Assembly: GCA_003427395.1 (NCBI GenBank)
Contig: BFEA01000173.1
Coordinates: 546,107 to 598,976, forward strand
Reading direction: 5' to 3'
DNA from: Chara braunii
Lineage: Eukaryota > Streptophyta > Charophyceae > Charales > Characeae
Length of the DNA: 52,870 bases
The translations under genes were made by a program, and so were the position numbers. The notes beneath the pieces are model-generated. The model searched no databases and had not been told where the DNA came from. It saw only the letters and a program-made list of their open reading frames with translations. Shown here in pieces: positions 20,171-30,843 of this stretch; the first letter of the stretch is position 1; each line of letters begins with the position of its first letter.

Positions 20171-21465
20171 CGGATATAACAATGTAATTGCAATTTGGTA
20201 AATTGAAATCTTTAAATTAAAATATTATTTTGTATTATAACTGAAAATCTGAGCAGTTTTCGGTGGGGCGCGCCGGGCGTGAGTTTGTTTGGAAGATTGT
20301 TTTTCGGAAATTTTAAGACCTTCCGCGCGCAAAACCAACATGCCGAACTCTCAGAAAAGAATAAAATGTATCAAATAATCTAGAAATTTAAATATATTTT
20401 TTTTTAATCCTTGAAAAATATTAAATTAAATACTAAAAACTAAAAATAAAATCAATTAAAATTCTTTTTATATTTCTGATCGGTTGATAAATCATTTTTT
20501 TTTACAACGCCCAGATTGGAGGGAACTTCGATTTTCCCTCAAATAGAGCACATGCCTTCTATTTGAACATTTTTCGAAAAATGCATGTAGGCTCAATTCA
20601 AATCGAAATTTCGACATTTTTTTCTTTTTAAAACAGTCTGGATTAGTACGACTTCGGCCCCACTCCGAACCTCAAGGGCTCGGTCGACCTGCTTCTGGAG
20701 ATCGATCACTCGGTTAGACCGCCTTGACGTTTTTTTTCCTAGTCCTTTCTCCACTCCTCTCTACTAATGTCTCTTGAGGTTCTATCCCTTGTCTATTTCT
20801 GACTATTCTGAACCTTTCTTCTCTCATACAGAAGTCGGCAGTTAGAGGTGTTCCCCCATCCCACCCATCCAATACGATTATAAGTGCTTTAGTCCGACTG
20901 AATCATTAGAACCGGACTAGGAACCGGATTGGGGTTACTTGACATATCCCCCGCTAGAAATTAAGCTTAACTAGGAGAAAAAATCAATAGGTCCGGGCTG
21001 CTAGCTCTTTTTTTACGACTCTCACATTAGGGCGGGACTCCATCTCACCGTGATGGATGAAAGAATATCCTGGATTGTGGCGACAGTTCCAGTAGGTTGG
21101 AGACACGAGGGAGTAATTCATCATAGGTCCGAGTTGGATGAGTGATTCTAGCGAGTTTAACGTTCGTTAAGTGTGGAACACGGACTTATAGCTCTAAGGA
21201 TAGTTAAACGGTACTACCCGGGCTTATTCATTAGGTCCGGGCTTGAGAGGAGCCACTTACACCGGGTATAGAGTCCGACACCATGGGAGTTCATGTAGAT
21301 ACGGGAGAGAATCACTTGTCGCCCGGTCGAACTCTTCGCGAGCTCAAGGAGCGCATTCGACAGAACGCGCCTCTGAGATGCGTAGAGCAACCCGACGATG
21401 GAGAGCCCGAAGTGAGAGGTGGTCCGATCATCGTCGAGCCAGATAGAGCGATGTAGACGGTACGA
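20171..21465. other. Leader-like sequence upstream of the outer gag; nothing recognised
   Basis: AT-rich to about 20640, then mixed. A plus-strand frame at 21243-21446 ends just before the gag frame and may be part of its leader. I found no convincing primer-binding site. Confidence 0.4.
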
Positions 21466-22576
21466 ATGGAGAACTTGACGGAGTCTCTCAGTTTTCGGAG
21501 AGAGATGGGCGATCGGTGCTCACCTACCTACGAGCGAAGAGACGCCAGAGGGGATCGACACAGAGATGACTGGAGAGATCAAAATGTCAGGGAGCAGGCT
21601 TGGAGAGATAGAGATAGGCCTCCCGAGAGGAACACGCCGCCTCAACGGATCTAGGATCCGCAGACGGGCGAGTCGTATACGCTTCCTTATGAGAGGAGGG
21701 ACCGCTACATGGTCTCTTATCATCCGACAGCGCTGGAGACCAGGCCGCCTGTCTTCAAAGGGTACGGTATCACCGAATACCTCGAAAAGTGGGAGCTACA
21801 TGCGTACCGCAGCCAGTGGTGCAAGGATGAGATTATAGACAATTTTCTGTTTAACTCGGACCTGAGTCTGAATCAGGTGATCAAAGAAGCTCGACCAAAG
21901 GACAGAAAGTGGACTACCTATAAGACTAGTCTTAACGAACTCTTCAAGCTAGAGGACATCAGATACTCGATCAGGGATCTGGAGTCGATGACGCAGGGTG
22001 AGGATGAGAGCGTTCGGGCATTCGGTAAACGCTTCCAAAAGATATCGGATGCCCTGATCGCAAAGGGGAAGTTGTCGGAAGTCGACCGGTGCACGATTTT
22101 CATCTACCGACTGCCCAGAGGGAAACAGGAGTGGATACTTAGGGAACTCCCTCATGACGAGATAAATTTTACGATGGTTCTCAAGTTGGCTATGAAACCC
22201 GAAGCAGATGACTATAAGGATTTGGTTTGGAGAGGGATGCGATGACGAGACTTCTCTCTCTACCGAGAGTACGATACAGAGATGTGTCCCGACTGCAATG
22301 ATCAGCCTTGGGCAGATCGACGATATTTGTTGGATGGAGTCCGACTGGACAGACCTACAGAGACTGTGATAGATGAGATGAGGGAGATGAGGGAGATGAG
22401 TGAGATGATCAAGGTCTTGGCTCGACAGGTTGCGAGGATAGAGGCAAAGACGAAGGTTGTTGGTTATCAGGCGAGGAACGGTTCGTCGAACTTGCTGAGG
22501 TGCGATCGAGTTAGGACTGGTTCAACGTACTCGCTAAGGTGGGATAATCGAGACCTAGGACCATGGAGAGACGTGG
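21466..22576 (+). pseudogene. Outer retrotransposon gag, 5' part, interrupted by the inner element
   Basis: One plus frame runs from 21466 to 22576 with two internal stops, TAG at 21652 and TGA at 22243. The reading is Arg/Asp/Glu-rich at first, then has a capsid-like section near 21709-22245 containing FKGYGITEYLEKWE, ...SVRAFGKRFQKISDAL and IYRLPRGKQEWILREL, patterns typical of Ty3-type gag (retrotrans_gag family). The frame then meets the inner element at 22577. It resumes at 49456 after one copy of the GTGG target duplication, in the same frame (WRDV then DDRNPRT). The TGA stop lies where a CGA is plausible, consistent with C-to-T decay. The true start is not fixed; 21466 is simply the first ATG of the open frame. 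Confidence 0.85.
22573..22576 (+). other. Target-site duplication GTGG, left copy
   Basis: GTGG precedes the TG of the 5' LTR and recurs directly after the CA of the 3' LTR at 49456-49459. Ty3 elements usually make 5-bp duplications, so 4 is slightly short. Its weight comes from the seamless gag frame across the site. Confidence 0.75.
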
Positions 22577-23525
22577 TGTCGGAGGGTGCGGTGTCCCGGC
22601 CCTCCTCTGTGTGTCAGGCTCCTGCTCGGTAACATCGCCCCACTCAGACGCTGGCGGCACGTCGGGCCGTTCCGAACCTCTATGGCTCTTTTGGTGCACC
22701 AGGGTTATGCCCTGTTATGGACCGGTCCAATTGGTGCGCACCTTGGCAAAAAGTTGGGGGTGCGCCACTGGACTTTTCATTGGTCCATGCAGGCTCGGCG
22801 CCCTGCTATACAGCAGACCACTACCGGCCTGTGGTCGTGGTAGCCGCTGGGTTCGCCCAGGGACGAGGAAGTAGATAGGTCGGCGCAACCTTTTCTACTG
22901 CGTGCCGAGTGCTCCTTTTGTCAGGTTATGGGTTAGGTGCTTGGATAGGTGGTCGTTGTCAGAGAAAAGGGGGCTGAGCAAAGAAAACAAGGAAATGTAA
23001 AGAGAAAAATGAAAAGAAAGCAAGAAACCTAATCTGCGTGACTGAACTGTCAGCCTTAATTTGGTCTGTCGTTACATTTCCGCTCTTTTCCTTATTATTA
23101 CTATTACCAATATTCAATTTTCCTTTTCATACGATTCATCAGACTCGGCTTGATTTTGGCCTATCGTCTCAAGGTGCCTGCGGGTCAACTTTGAAATGCG
23201 ATCGTCGTTAGACGGATCACACTAGTTCAACTTTTCGCTGTTTCCCTGCGCCAGGTCTGTTCGACTGGGCTTCGTGCGATAAGACCCCAAAAGAGGGGCG
23301 ACCCGCGGCCGCATCGGTAGGAGGCTTATCACCCCCGTGAAAGGTCATAAGCCCCCTCCTTGCCATCGGACACGGGTACCCGATAGAAGCAGGCCGATGA
23401 AGCGTTTTGAAGAGAGAGGGGCGACTGTCGGTATCCCGTTATGGGACCAGTTTTTGGATTATAGTCACACCTTGATGGTGATTAAACGGCCATGCACTGA
23501 CTTTGTCATGCTAACGGTGGGTTCA

Positions 23526-23526
<1 letters not shown>

Positions 23527-23602
<76 letters not shown>
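23527..23602 (+). repeat. (TA)n microsatellite inside the 5' LTR
   Basis: About 75 bases of pure TA directly after ...GGTGGGTTCATGCA. The corresponding 3' LTR site (about 46020-46045) has a much shorter CACATATATA tract. The tract also marks where the two LTR copies stop matching. Confidence 0.92.
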
Positions 23603-23605
<3 letters not shown>

Positions 23606-24400
23606 ATTCTTCCTCATGTCAATCTTCCTCATAACCGTATTTGTCATGATGTTTCAAAAGTGGTCGAGGAAGCCTATACATATGCCTTACAACAGCACAC
23701 ACAGGAGCGCACATATCCTCCTACCCTTAACATGATTGTTAAAGGGCCTCGTCAAGGGGAGTGGACGGTTGATACCGGACCAAACACCTTGACCGTTTCC
23801 CAAATTCTTGAACATCTCCATTTCATTATCACAAACACTTATCTTTATGCAGCGGACGACACCTTGCGACATCAGTTGATTGGCATCCCGATGGGGACTA
23901 ATTTTGGTTCGGAGATATCTAATTTGACGTTGTATTGGGATGAGGCTCGATTTGTTGATGACCTCCAGCGGCGTGATCTTCGCGCAGCTCAACGGTATGC
24001 ATTCACATACCGCTTGATCGATGATGTTCTCTCATGGGGACATCTGCCACCACCGTCAGAGCACTATGGCCTCGAATGGAAGGAGACCACAACGCCTGAT
24101 GGCTCTTGCACATTCTTGGGTGCACGCCTCCAAGTCCGCCCTGACGGCTCCCTNCGTATGAGTGTCTTTGACAAAGCAGCTGAATGGAATTTCCCTGTTA
24201 TTCGTTATCCTAGTGCTACATCTAACGTCCCTGCACACCAGCCGGCGGGAGTGTTTACANGCCAGCTTACTAGGTTTGAGNATGTCTNNAACAACTGGTA
24301 TGATTTCAAAACTGCAGCAGCGATGCTCACACGCCGCATGCTTTTTCGCGGGCACTCTCCAACAACGCTTGCGAAAGGATTGACTTCCTATATTCGTTAA
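23603..24400 (+). pseudogene. Reverse-transcriptase fragment inside the 5' LTR (GIPMGTN / YRLIDD type)
   Basis: An open frame of about 265 residues after the (TA)n tract shows [34 protein letters not shown], then TYRLIDDVLSW (catalytic D-D, with L where Y is usual), a CTFLGARLQV block and a C-terminal QLTRFE...ML block. This series resembles a eukaryotic RT group with GIPMGTNCAPLLADLFL and RYIDD motifs, which I would place near Penelope-like or unclassified RTs. It is not the Ty3 RT of the host element. The N-terminal part, including the first catalytic Asp block, is missing or replaced by TA repeats. [17 protein letters not shown] before the tract may be its upstream part and recurs at 45965 (MVIKRSCTDF). 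Several Ns (24154-24289) suggest a collapsed multicopy sequence. Confidence 0.7.
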
Positions 24401-24453
24401 CGTCAACACAGGTACCCTGCGCATGTGACCCGCCTCTTTGATGGTTCCGCAGC

Positions 24454-26922
24454 ATGTTCCGCAGCATGCTTCGATGGTCTATTCATCACCCGCTTTCTCG
24501 GGTATCTACACACTGTCCTCGGACTACGCCTGTCACAACCCCTTCTTNATTATCGGCGCCTGTCACACCTATCACAGCCTCTTCTTCATTACCTGCGTCT
24601 GCCGCACATGCGTCCTCATCAGTCTTAGTAACCCCTTCCATGTCGTTTGTGACCCTGGCTGCCCCTTTTCGGTTCGCAGCCTCTTCCTCATCGGCCTTGG
24701 TTGCTTCTACGATTGATTCCGCGGGAGCAACTCGACCCGCAACTGCTNTGTCGCCTTTGGTCTCGGTGTGTTCCTCCATGGCATCCGTGGCCACCGCAGC
24801 CGTTGTGTCGCCCTTGGTCTCGGTGTGTTCCTCCATGGCATCCGTGGCCACCGCAGCCGTTGTGTCGCCCTTGGTCTCGGTGTGTTCCTCCATGGCATCC
24901 GTGACCACCGCATCTGTTGTGTCGCCCTTGGTCTCGGTGGGTTCCTCCATGGCATCCGTGGCCATGCCTGCGTTACCACCTGCAGAGTCCCCTCTTCGGG
25001 TCTCACCTACGACTGCCCCCCCTGTCTCTGCTTCAGCCACTTCACCACCCCTGACTTCATCCCCCCCATCTTCACCGCTTTTATTTCCCCTGGTTTTATC
25101 GCCGTCTGTTACCCACCTTCCGACTACTCTACCACCCCTGTCTTCACCACTCCTACCTCCCCTGGTTTTGTCTCCATCCGTTACCCCTCTTCCTAATCCA
25201 CAAACCACTTCGTCCACACAGACTCCGTCATCATGTTCTGCCCCTGCAGAAAGCCCACTTCGCCGTCCTAGACGCCGACTTCGACCTACTTCCCAACCTC
25301 AGCTTACTCCCCTTTCCTCCATCTCTGTTCTTGGACGAAGAAGAACCCGTTCATTCTCCCCACCACGGCCCTCCCCAACATCCCGTCCCCGTCTTTTGCC
25401 GCCCCAAGCATCCTTACCACGCCTGCAACGCTCTTCGACTGCAGACCTTTTTGCAATGCGGCAATCACAAAACGGGAGGGATGATGGCGAGGGACCATCT
25501 GAGGATGAACTTGGCAAGGGGACTGTAGGAGATTCTGTAGAAAATCCGCTTGACCGACCTCCACTGAATCTGTGTGGCCTCGCTGCTACTAGCATCTGCC
25601 TACCAGCCTATCGTCGGGAACCATATACTCACTCTGATTTCTTGGCCATTGCTTCCGATCTTGATGCTCAGGAACGTNAGTTATATGGCAATAACCCGGC
25701 TCTGCATCCCCCACAGGATAGTAATTANACTCGACATGGGGGATTCAATGTCTCTGTTTTGGAGACTGCTTTGATAAGGCGCCGGGTTGATATGCAGCGT
25801 CCCCCTTCGGGTGGCGACCCGGACCACTGTTCGCACGTTTGTGCCTATATTCTACATACTCCTGGCCCCTACACCACTCTTGTCCGTGCCTCTGGTTCTT
25901 CGGAATTATGGAATGGCGGTGCTATGGTGCAAACTATTACTGTCATCTGTGATCTCGTGCGTAATTACCCTAACGTACAACTGCTCCAGGTCATTGACCC
26001 TATGGGTACCTCGTGTACTGCCATGCCCGCCTCTACGCCTATCTCTGTGCCTGCCTCCGTACCTGTCTCTGTGCCTGTTTCTATGTCTGTCTCCTTCCAG
26101 ATTACTGACCCTATAGGTACCTCGTGTACTTCCGTCCTCGCCTCTGCACATGTCTCTGTGCCTGCCTCCGCACCTGTCTCCATGCCCGTTTCTGTGTCTG
26201 TCTCCATGCCCGTTTNNNNNNNNNNNNNNNNNNNNNNNNNNNNNNNNNNNNNNNNNNNNNNNNNNNNNNNNNNNNNNNNNNNNNNNNNNNNNNNNNNNNN
26301 NNNNNNNNNNNNNNNNNNNNNNNNNNNNNNNNNNNNNNNNNNNNNNNNNNNNNNNNNNNNNNNNNNNNNNNNNNNNNNNNNNNNNNNNNNNNNNNNNNNN
26401 NNNNNNNNNNNNNNNNNNNNNNNNNNNNNNNNNNNNNNNNNNNNNNNNNNNNNNNNNNNNNNNNNNNNNNNNNNNNNNNNNNNNNNNNNNNNNNNNNNNN
26501 NNNNNNNNNNNNNNNNNNNNNNNNNNNNNNNNNNNNNNNNNNNNNNNNNNNNNNNNNNNNNNNNNNNNNNNNNNNNNNNNNNNNNNNNNNNNNNNNNNNN
26601 NNNNNNNNNNNNNNNNNNNNNNNNNNNNNNNNNNNNNNNNNNNNNNNNNNNNNNNNNNNNNNNNNNNNNNNNNNNNNNNNNNNNNNNNNNNNNNNNNNNN
26701 NNNNNNNNNNNNNNNNNNNNNNNNNNNNNNNNNNNNNNNNNNNNNNNNNNNNNNNNNNNNNNNNNNNNNNNNNNNNNNNNNNNNNNNNNNNNNNNTCCTG
26801 GTTCCTGCTGTGACGAAGTTGCTTACCTGAATGGTTTTCGTCCTATAGATCAGCGGAAGGGCTGCTACCATCGCCCGCATCCTTATGATAGTTGTCCTAT
26901 CTGTCGTGAGGGTCTTACTTAG
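24454..26922 (+). CDS. Long Pro/Ser/Thr-rich ORF with internal repeats, function unknown
   Basis: The longest open frame in the window: about 587 codons before a gap, and 42 after it. Residues ~98-180 contain four copies of a 19-residue unit (SPLVSVCSSMASVATAAVV; 57-bp DNA period, 24750-24980). A P/S/T-rich mucin-like section, an Arg/Pro-rich section (near 25260-25440) and an acidic segment (GEGPSEDELGKG) follow. Next comes a more complex region (25560-25990), then a 37-residue repeat beginning DPMGTSCT / DPIGTSCT. After the gap the reading ends with Cys/His-rich CYHRPHPYDSCPIC. It lies downstream of the RT, shifted by one frame, and may belong to the same element. The 580-N gap means the two parts need not be one protein. 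No family recognised. Confidence 0.5.
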   Translation: MFRSMLRWSIHHPLSRVSTHCPRTTPVTTPSXLSAPVTPITASSSLPASAAHASSSVLVTPSMSFVTLAAPFRFAASSSSALVASTIDSAGATRPATAXSPLVSVCSSMASVATAAVVSPLVSVCSSMASVATAAVVSPLVSVCSSMASVTTASVVSPLVSVGSSMASVAMPALPPAESPLRVSPTTAPPVSASATSPPLTSSPPSSPLLFPLVLSPSVTHLPTTLPPLSSPLLPPLVLSPSVTPLPNPQTTSSTQTPSSCSAPAESPLRRPRRRLRPTSQPQLTPLSSISVLGRRRTRSFSPPRPSPTSRPRLLPPQASLPRLQRSSTADLFAMRQSQNGRDDGEGPSEDELGKGTVGDSVENPLDRPPLNLCGLAATSICLPAYRREPYTHSDFLAIASDLDAQERXLYGNNPALHPPQDSNXTRHGGFNVSVLETALIRRRVDMQRPPSGGDPDHCSHVCAYILHTPGPYTTLVRASGSSELWNGGAMVQTITVICDLVRNYPNVQLLQVIDPMGTSCTAMPASTPISVPASVPVSVPVSMSVSFQITDPIGTSCTSVLASAHVSVPASAPVSMPVSVSVSMPVXXXXXXXXXXXXXXXXXXXXXXXXXXXXXXXXXXXXXXXXXXXXXXXXXXXXXXXXXXXXXXXXXXXXXXXXXXXXXXXXXXXXXXXXXXXXXXXXXXXXXXXXXXXXXXXXXXXXXXXXXXXXXXXXXXXXXXXXXXXXXXXXXXXXXXXXXXXXXXXXXXXXXXXXXXXXXXXXXXXXXXXXXXXXXXXXXXPGSCCDEVAYLNGFRPIDQRKGCYHRPHPYDSCPICREGLT
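26216..26795. other. Assembly gap (580 N)
   Basis: Run of Ns inside the tandem-repeated part of the Pro/Ser/Thr-rich ORF, probably an unresolved repeat. 580 is not a multiple of three, so frame continuity across it carries no information. Confidence 0.99.
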
Positions 26923-26951
26923 ACGAACCTTGCACCCTGACAAAAATGTGC

Positions 26952-27243
26952 AGGTTCGCTAAAAAGAGTGTACAAGAATGAGCAAAGGTGGGAAACCCTT
27001 CACTAAAACTGCAAAACAGTGAAGACTGCAGTAAAAGAAGAACATAAGTTTGTGTCGTTTTACTTTNTTTGTACCNTGCACCCTANCACCCTCAAANAAA
27101 AAGTCCGAAGGGNGAAAATGAGAATAAAAAGTGAAGAAGGAAGTGCAGGTGTGCTGAAAAATGAACGTGGTAGACTCTTCACCAAAACTGCAAAACTGTG
27201 AAAGAAAGAAGAATGCAGTAAAAGAAAGAAGATGTTTGTGTCA
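26952..27243 (+). repeat. ~179-bp diverged tandem duplication before the LTR terminal block
   Basis: CTTCACYAAAACTGCAAAAC and its flanks occur at about 26998 and again at about 27177, with TGCAGTAAAAGAA and GTTTGTGTC following in both. Five Ns lie in the first half. No coding content. Confidence 0.7.
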
Positions 27244-28386
27244 CCCTTATTTTATTTTTATTTTTTCTCCCTCTGCCTATCGAAAGAGAACGGAGAACGT
27301 GCTGGGCGAAGTCCCGCCCCTGGCGAGAGCGGGGTTAGCGTCTGATTGCCCACTTGTGCCGTGCATAAACATCAGTCGCGTTCGATGCCTCATTGTGCAG
27401 AGTGAGGGCGGAGTTCATGCTCGGTAACACGATGTGCTAAGGGTCCTGATTTGTGTTAGCTTGTTAGACATAGACCAGACAGTACATGCAGCAACATCCC
27501 AACTAAAACACGAACGCTTTCTGCGCTTGTAGCACTGAACAAGAATAAGTTCACCTTTCGAGGCTATGTTACTTGGGTGCTGAATAACCATGCAATCTGG
27601 CCCGTTGAGCCAAGTGCGTCTGGGCCGTGTGTCCTGAGTTCTTGCAATGAGTGTGATAAAAAAACGAGCCCTAGCACGGGACAGGTTGCAACGTGGACCG
27701 GCTATTGTATGTCTTGCAGACAATTACCGCATGTCTCGATCACAGATTAACTGCTTCAACTTCCCGTTCAAAGGTTGCTGGAGTAGGGTCCGTACTAAAA
27801 GAAGCAAAGCCCGAAGATATTATCAACTAAGTTCCTTTTTTTAAATTTAATTACTCTTATTAATTGATTGGGCAGAATCAAGCTATACACGGGACTAATG
27901 GGATCTCAAAGACCATGTCGAGTGGCCTAGACTGTTGCAGGCATTTCCGACCCTAGACAAGAGTGGTGTCAGTGAGAGGAGTTGTCTGTACTACCCCGAT
28001 AATAACAAGTCTTGAGGGGCCTCGGTGGGGACACAGAGAGTAATGTCTGCTGATAAATTTTCACCGTGTGCTAAGCCGGAGCAGAGTTGCCCGCGTCCAG
28101 AACGGAGTGAGCGCCTAAACGACCTTTCGAGTGTCGTGAACTACAGGGGGCACCTCGCGGCGCGTACAGAAACTGAACTCGGTCATGTGGTAAAACTAAC
28201 AGGTTAGCCTGAACTGGAAGTTGTCGGACTCTAAATCACCTCAACATCATTCCTAAAGGGTTGCATCTAGGAGCGGTTAGCTGGGAAAGAAGTTCAGAGA
28301 ACACTCTTACGTGCTTCTTAATCCCAAGCCCGAAGGGAAAAGGTGAGGGTTAAGAAAAAGACATAGGAAGCAAGGATACCCTGTCT

Positions 28387-28611
28387 ATGACATGTGCCTT
28401 ATATCAGGCAAAAACGAAAGGTTGGGAGGATAAGATACTGGGCGAGATTGAAAAACATAAGAAGTTGCTGAGAGAGATTGTTGTGAAGAGGACAGAAAAC
28501 CATCATAAGCTCATTGAGTACATTTTCTACATCTGCGAACCAAGTGGGAAATTGCATAGTACAGGCTCCTCACTAGAGACGCTTGAGCAAGCTAAGGCAA
28601 GGCTCAAGTGA
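28387..28611 (+). CDS. Small LTR ORF, lysine-rich, unknown (5' LTR copy)
   Basis: 74 codons starting MTCALYQAKTKGWEDKILGE and ending ETLEQAKARLK. The 3' LTR copy (47803-48051) is open over the same stretch with few changes, and begins slightly earlier (MGSKDTLSI). Retention of the frame in both diverged LTRs suggests it was once coding. It lies ~350 bp upstream of the repeated LTR domain and might be its first segment. No domain recognised. Confidence 0.4.
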   Translation: MTCALYQAKTKGWEDKILGEIEKHKKLLREIVVKRTENHHKLIEYIFYICEPSGKLHSTGSSLETLEQAKARLK

Positions 28612-28962
28612 GCACAAGCGTGCTCAAATTACTTTCAACCAGCATTTAATCCATCAGTTTCCAAATCAGCAATCAATCAGTTTTCAGTTAAGCAACCAAT
28701 CGGTTCTCGACCTGGCATCAAGTCGATTTGAGTAAACTTCATCCAATCAAGTAACTTTCACTCAGCACACGAACTGGAAATTCAAATGACACCCAATCTT
28801 CAGAGGTACATGCGATTCTCAGACAGAACCAGACAAACTCTCAGAGAAAATGTTGAGCCATCAGGGTCTGGCTAGCAAGACAGGCAATCCAAAACACATC
28901 ATTCAACGGAGTCAGGCGCGTCGAGAGAATTATTAAAAACCAGCAGTAAAATCATTCACCAC

Positions 28963-29514
28963 ATGAGTACAGTACAGTCGCTCCCTGCCCCTGAGACTGT
29001 TCTCTCTAGCCTCAACCAAGTCGCTTCTAGGGTCTCCTTTCGGTATCAGTATGTCAGTGCAGTTTGCTTCAGGCAAAAAAAACTGTCCATTTTTGTGGTT
29101 CACACTGTGTTCGCTGAATAAACCATTCACAACCTAAGACTCTATGTGAGAAAGGGTAAGGAGACTCATGAGCATTTTGACTCTGTCTGGGCCTCAGCGG
29201 CCAGTTACCAGGAAGAAAAAGAGAAAGCGTTCGATGAGAGCCGTACTAAACTGATCCGCAGCTTTGGACCTAAGTTGTACACTGACTATCCCAAGCCTCC
29301 GGTACCTTTCACTCTCACAGATGACTCTTGCTGGAGTGACCTGGTGGACCTGGCAAAGAGATACATTTCACATGCAGCGATCGATTACGAGTCAGTGGTT
29401 GAGCCTTTCGAGTTCCCACATCTCAGACGAGGGATTTTCTCTAAGTCGTACCTCCCTACATTATGGGAGGAGTTTTGTGCCATGGTTGATTTCCGTATCA
29501 TAGGATTTGGATGA
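28963..29514 (+). pseudogene. LTR copy of the repeated unknown domain (5' LTR)
   Basis: One frame from the ATG at 28963 to 29514 with a single stop, TAA at 29119. In order it reads SSLNQVASR, FRYQYVSAV, LSIFVVHTVF, TIHNLRLYVRKGKE, EEKEKAFDE, PPVPFTLTDDSCW, SDLVDLAKRYIS. The same order of blocks is seen in the leader frames at 30.5-32.3 kb (for example LRSLNALSKR, FQYEAV, LYVMTFYF, VYDVRIYVPKE, NWSAVVEFVLKVKR). The equivalent 3' LTR frame lacks this stop but carries a 14-bp deletion, so the two copies broke independently. Function unknown. Confidence 0.6.
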
Positions 29515-30100
29515 AAGTGCTCGGAGCTTGCAGGCTTCAGGTCACTCTACGTACAGAGACCACACCCTCAAAGAGTATGGAGATATGGCAAAAAACCCAA
29601 ACGACAGACAACAAAAAGAGGAGATTGAGTGTGAGGTTCAGAGGGATGAGTGAGGACTCTTGATCGGTGTTGGCCATGCTCTCTACATGCGTACTTTCTG
29701 AGGCTATTATGAGTTCTCATTCTTCCTCATCTGGCTTCGTCATTGCTCGACTCAGTCAGTCTTGCTTCTTGCAATATTTTGCTGATGATTGCATTTTTTC
29801 TGATGATCTTGTCATAGTTCTAAAAAGTAGAAAGACAAAACGATGCCTGCACGACATATCAGAATTTGTGATTATTATTTGCATGTTTCTCTGCTGTTCC
29901 GAATCAAAATAGAAGATTCATTAGACCGGGGACCGACGAAGACCATAATTGAAGGGTCTTGCTCGAAGCCGGACGCACACAATAGGAAGGAATTTGCTTT
30001 AACTAATTTATTTTATTTATTGCAAAGACATACAAAATCCTGCGTGACAGCCTGTTGGCTTTCCGGTCGCCTGAAGTGGCCCGACTGAAAAAGTGCGACA
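29515..30100. other. 3' end of the 5' LTR, no gene
   Basis: Non-coding end of the LTR, matching 48978-49455. The last shared bases are AAAAAGTGCNACA, directly before the primer site. Confidence 0.6.
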
Positions 30101-30104
30101 AAAA

Positions 30105-30121
30105 TGGCACCGTTGCCAGGG
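30105..30121 (+). other. Primer-binding site, tRNA-Asp type
   Basis: TGGCACCGTTGCCAGGG lies four bases inside the 5' LTR end. It matches 15 of 17 bases of the complement of the plant tRNA-Asp 3' end (TGGCGCCGTTGCCGGGG). Both mismatches are G-to-A, the change expected from cytosine decay on the other strand. It fixes the LTR boundary and the plus orientation. Confidence 0.8.
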
Positions 30122-30479
30122 ACATGAAAAATTCTCGTGTCCGGAACGAGCCTGGGTCAACCAGCAACTTTGAGCTTTGATTAGGTTTTGAGAACTGTTG
30201 ACAATTTCATAATCTTCCAGAATGATTTTGCAATCTTTCGTGAGTCATTATTCTTTTCAAAAGCCTAATTGTTAACTGAGTCTTATCTGCCCTTGTGTGA
30301 GGTATCACACTGGACCGGAGAAGGAGATTGATGATCCTAACTGGAGAGAATCATGCTTGATCTCATGTATGTCCCATGAGCCCGTGATGTCCTTGGAACA
30401 CTAAGAAGGGAAAAAAAGAATCAAGAGCTCGGAGACTTCATCAAGAATGCTAACTTTTGATGCATTGAAAAAAACTCTC

Positions 30480-30840
30480 GAAAGTAACTATCAAAGGAAT
30501 ATTCCCCCATCAGTATGAGCATTGTTGGGTCTACCGTTCTGACAATTCACCATCAACATAGTGTTGGTTCACTTCTTGGAGGGAAATATCTATGATATTC
30601 GTCCTTATGTCAAGAAGGGAGACTGTGACGATGGTGAGGTTTTCAACTGGTTATGGGGAATTGCAATCCAGTCTCTTTATGATGAGAAGGCAGATTTAAT
30701 CAAGCAGAAGAAGAAAGTGGAATGAGGTTTAATGCCAGTGACATATGAGACTGTTCCGATCTCTCATATTCCTAACAGCTACTGTGATGGAACTAATTGG
30801 CTACCAATTATCAGCATGGTACTGAAGTGGGAGAGATGAA
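30480..30840 (+). pseudogene. Leader copy 1 of the repeated unknown domain, broken
   Basis: The readable blocks are IYDIRPYVKKGD, FNWLWGIAIQSLYDEK, an acidic/lysine stretch, a stop at about 30722-30725, then VTYETVPISHIPNSY and NWLPIISMVLKWER. The block order and the terminal N-W-x3-I-I-x2-V-x-K motif match the copies at 30844, 31512 and in the LTRs. The N-terminal part has several stops. Confidence 0.5.
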
Positions 30841-30843
30841 CTA

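Larger units (their letters stand above)
22577..30100 (+). repeat. 5' LTR of the inner element (7.5 kb, mosaic)
   Basis: Three blocks are shared with the 3' LTR: block A (22577-23470 with 41676-42605), block B plus a (TA)n tract (from about 23471 with 45965-46040), and the terminal block (about 27281-30100 with 46177-49455). Between B and the terminal block this copy alone carries an RT remnant and a Pro/Ser/Thr-rich ORF. In the first ~146 bases of the terminal block I count nine differences between LTRs, all transitions. The end GTGCGACA corresponds to GTGCTACA in the 3' copy. Confidence 0.8.

Noticed and set aside
23465-23647. Ile/Tyr frames through the (TA)n tract
   Set aside because: Pure dinucleotide repeat translation; both strands give the same reading.
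24486-26943. Minus-strand frames of 243 and 345 codons opposite the Pro/Ser/Thr-rich ORF
   Set aside because: They are shadows of tandem-repeated, low-complexity sequence, and the longer one is mostly Ns.
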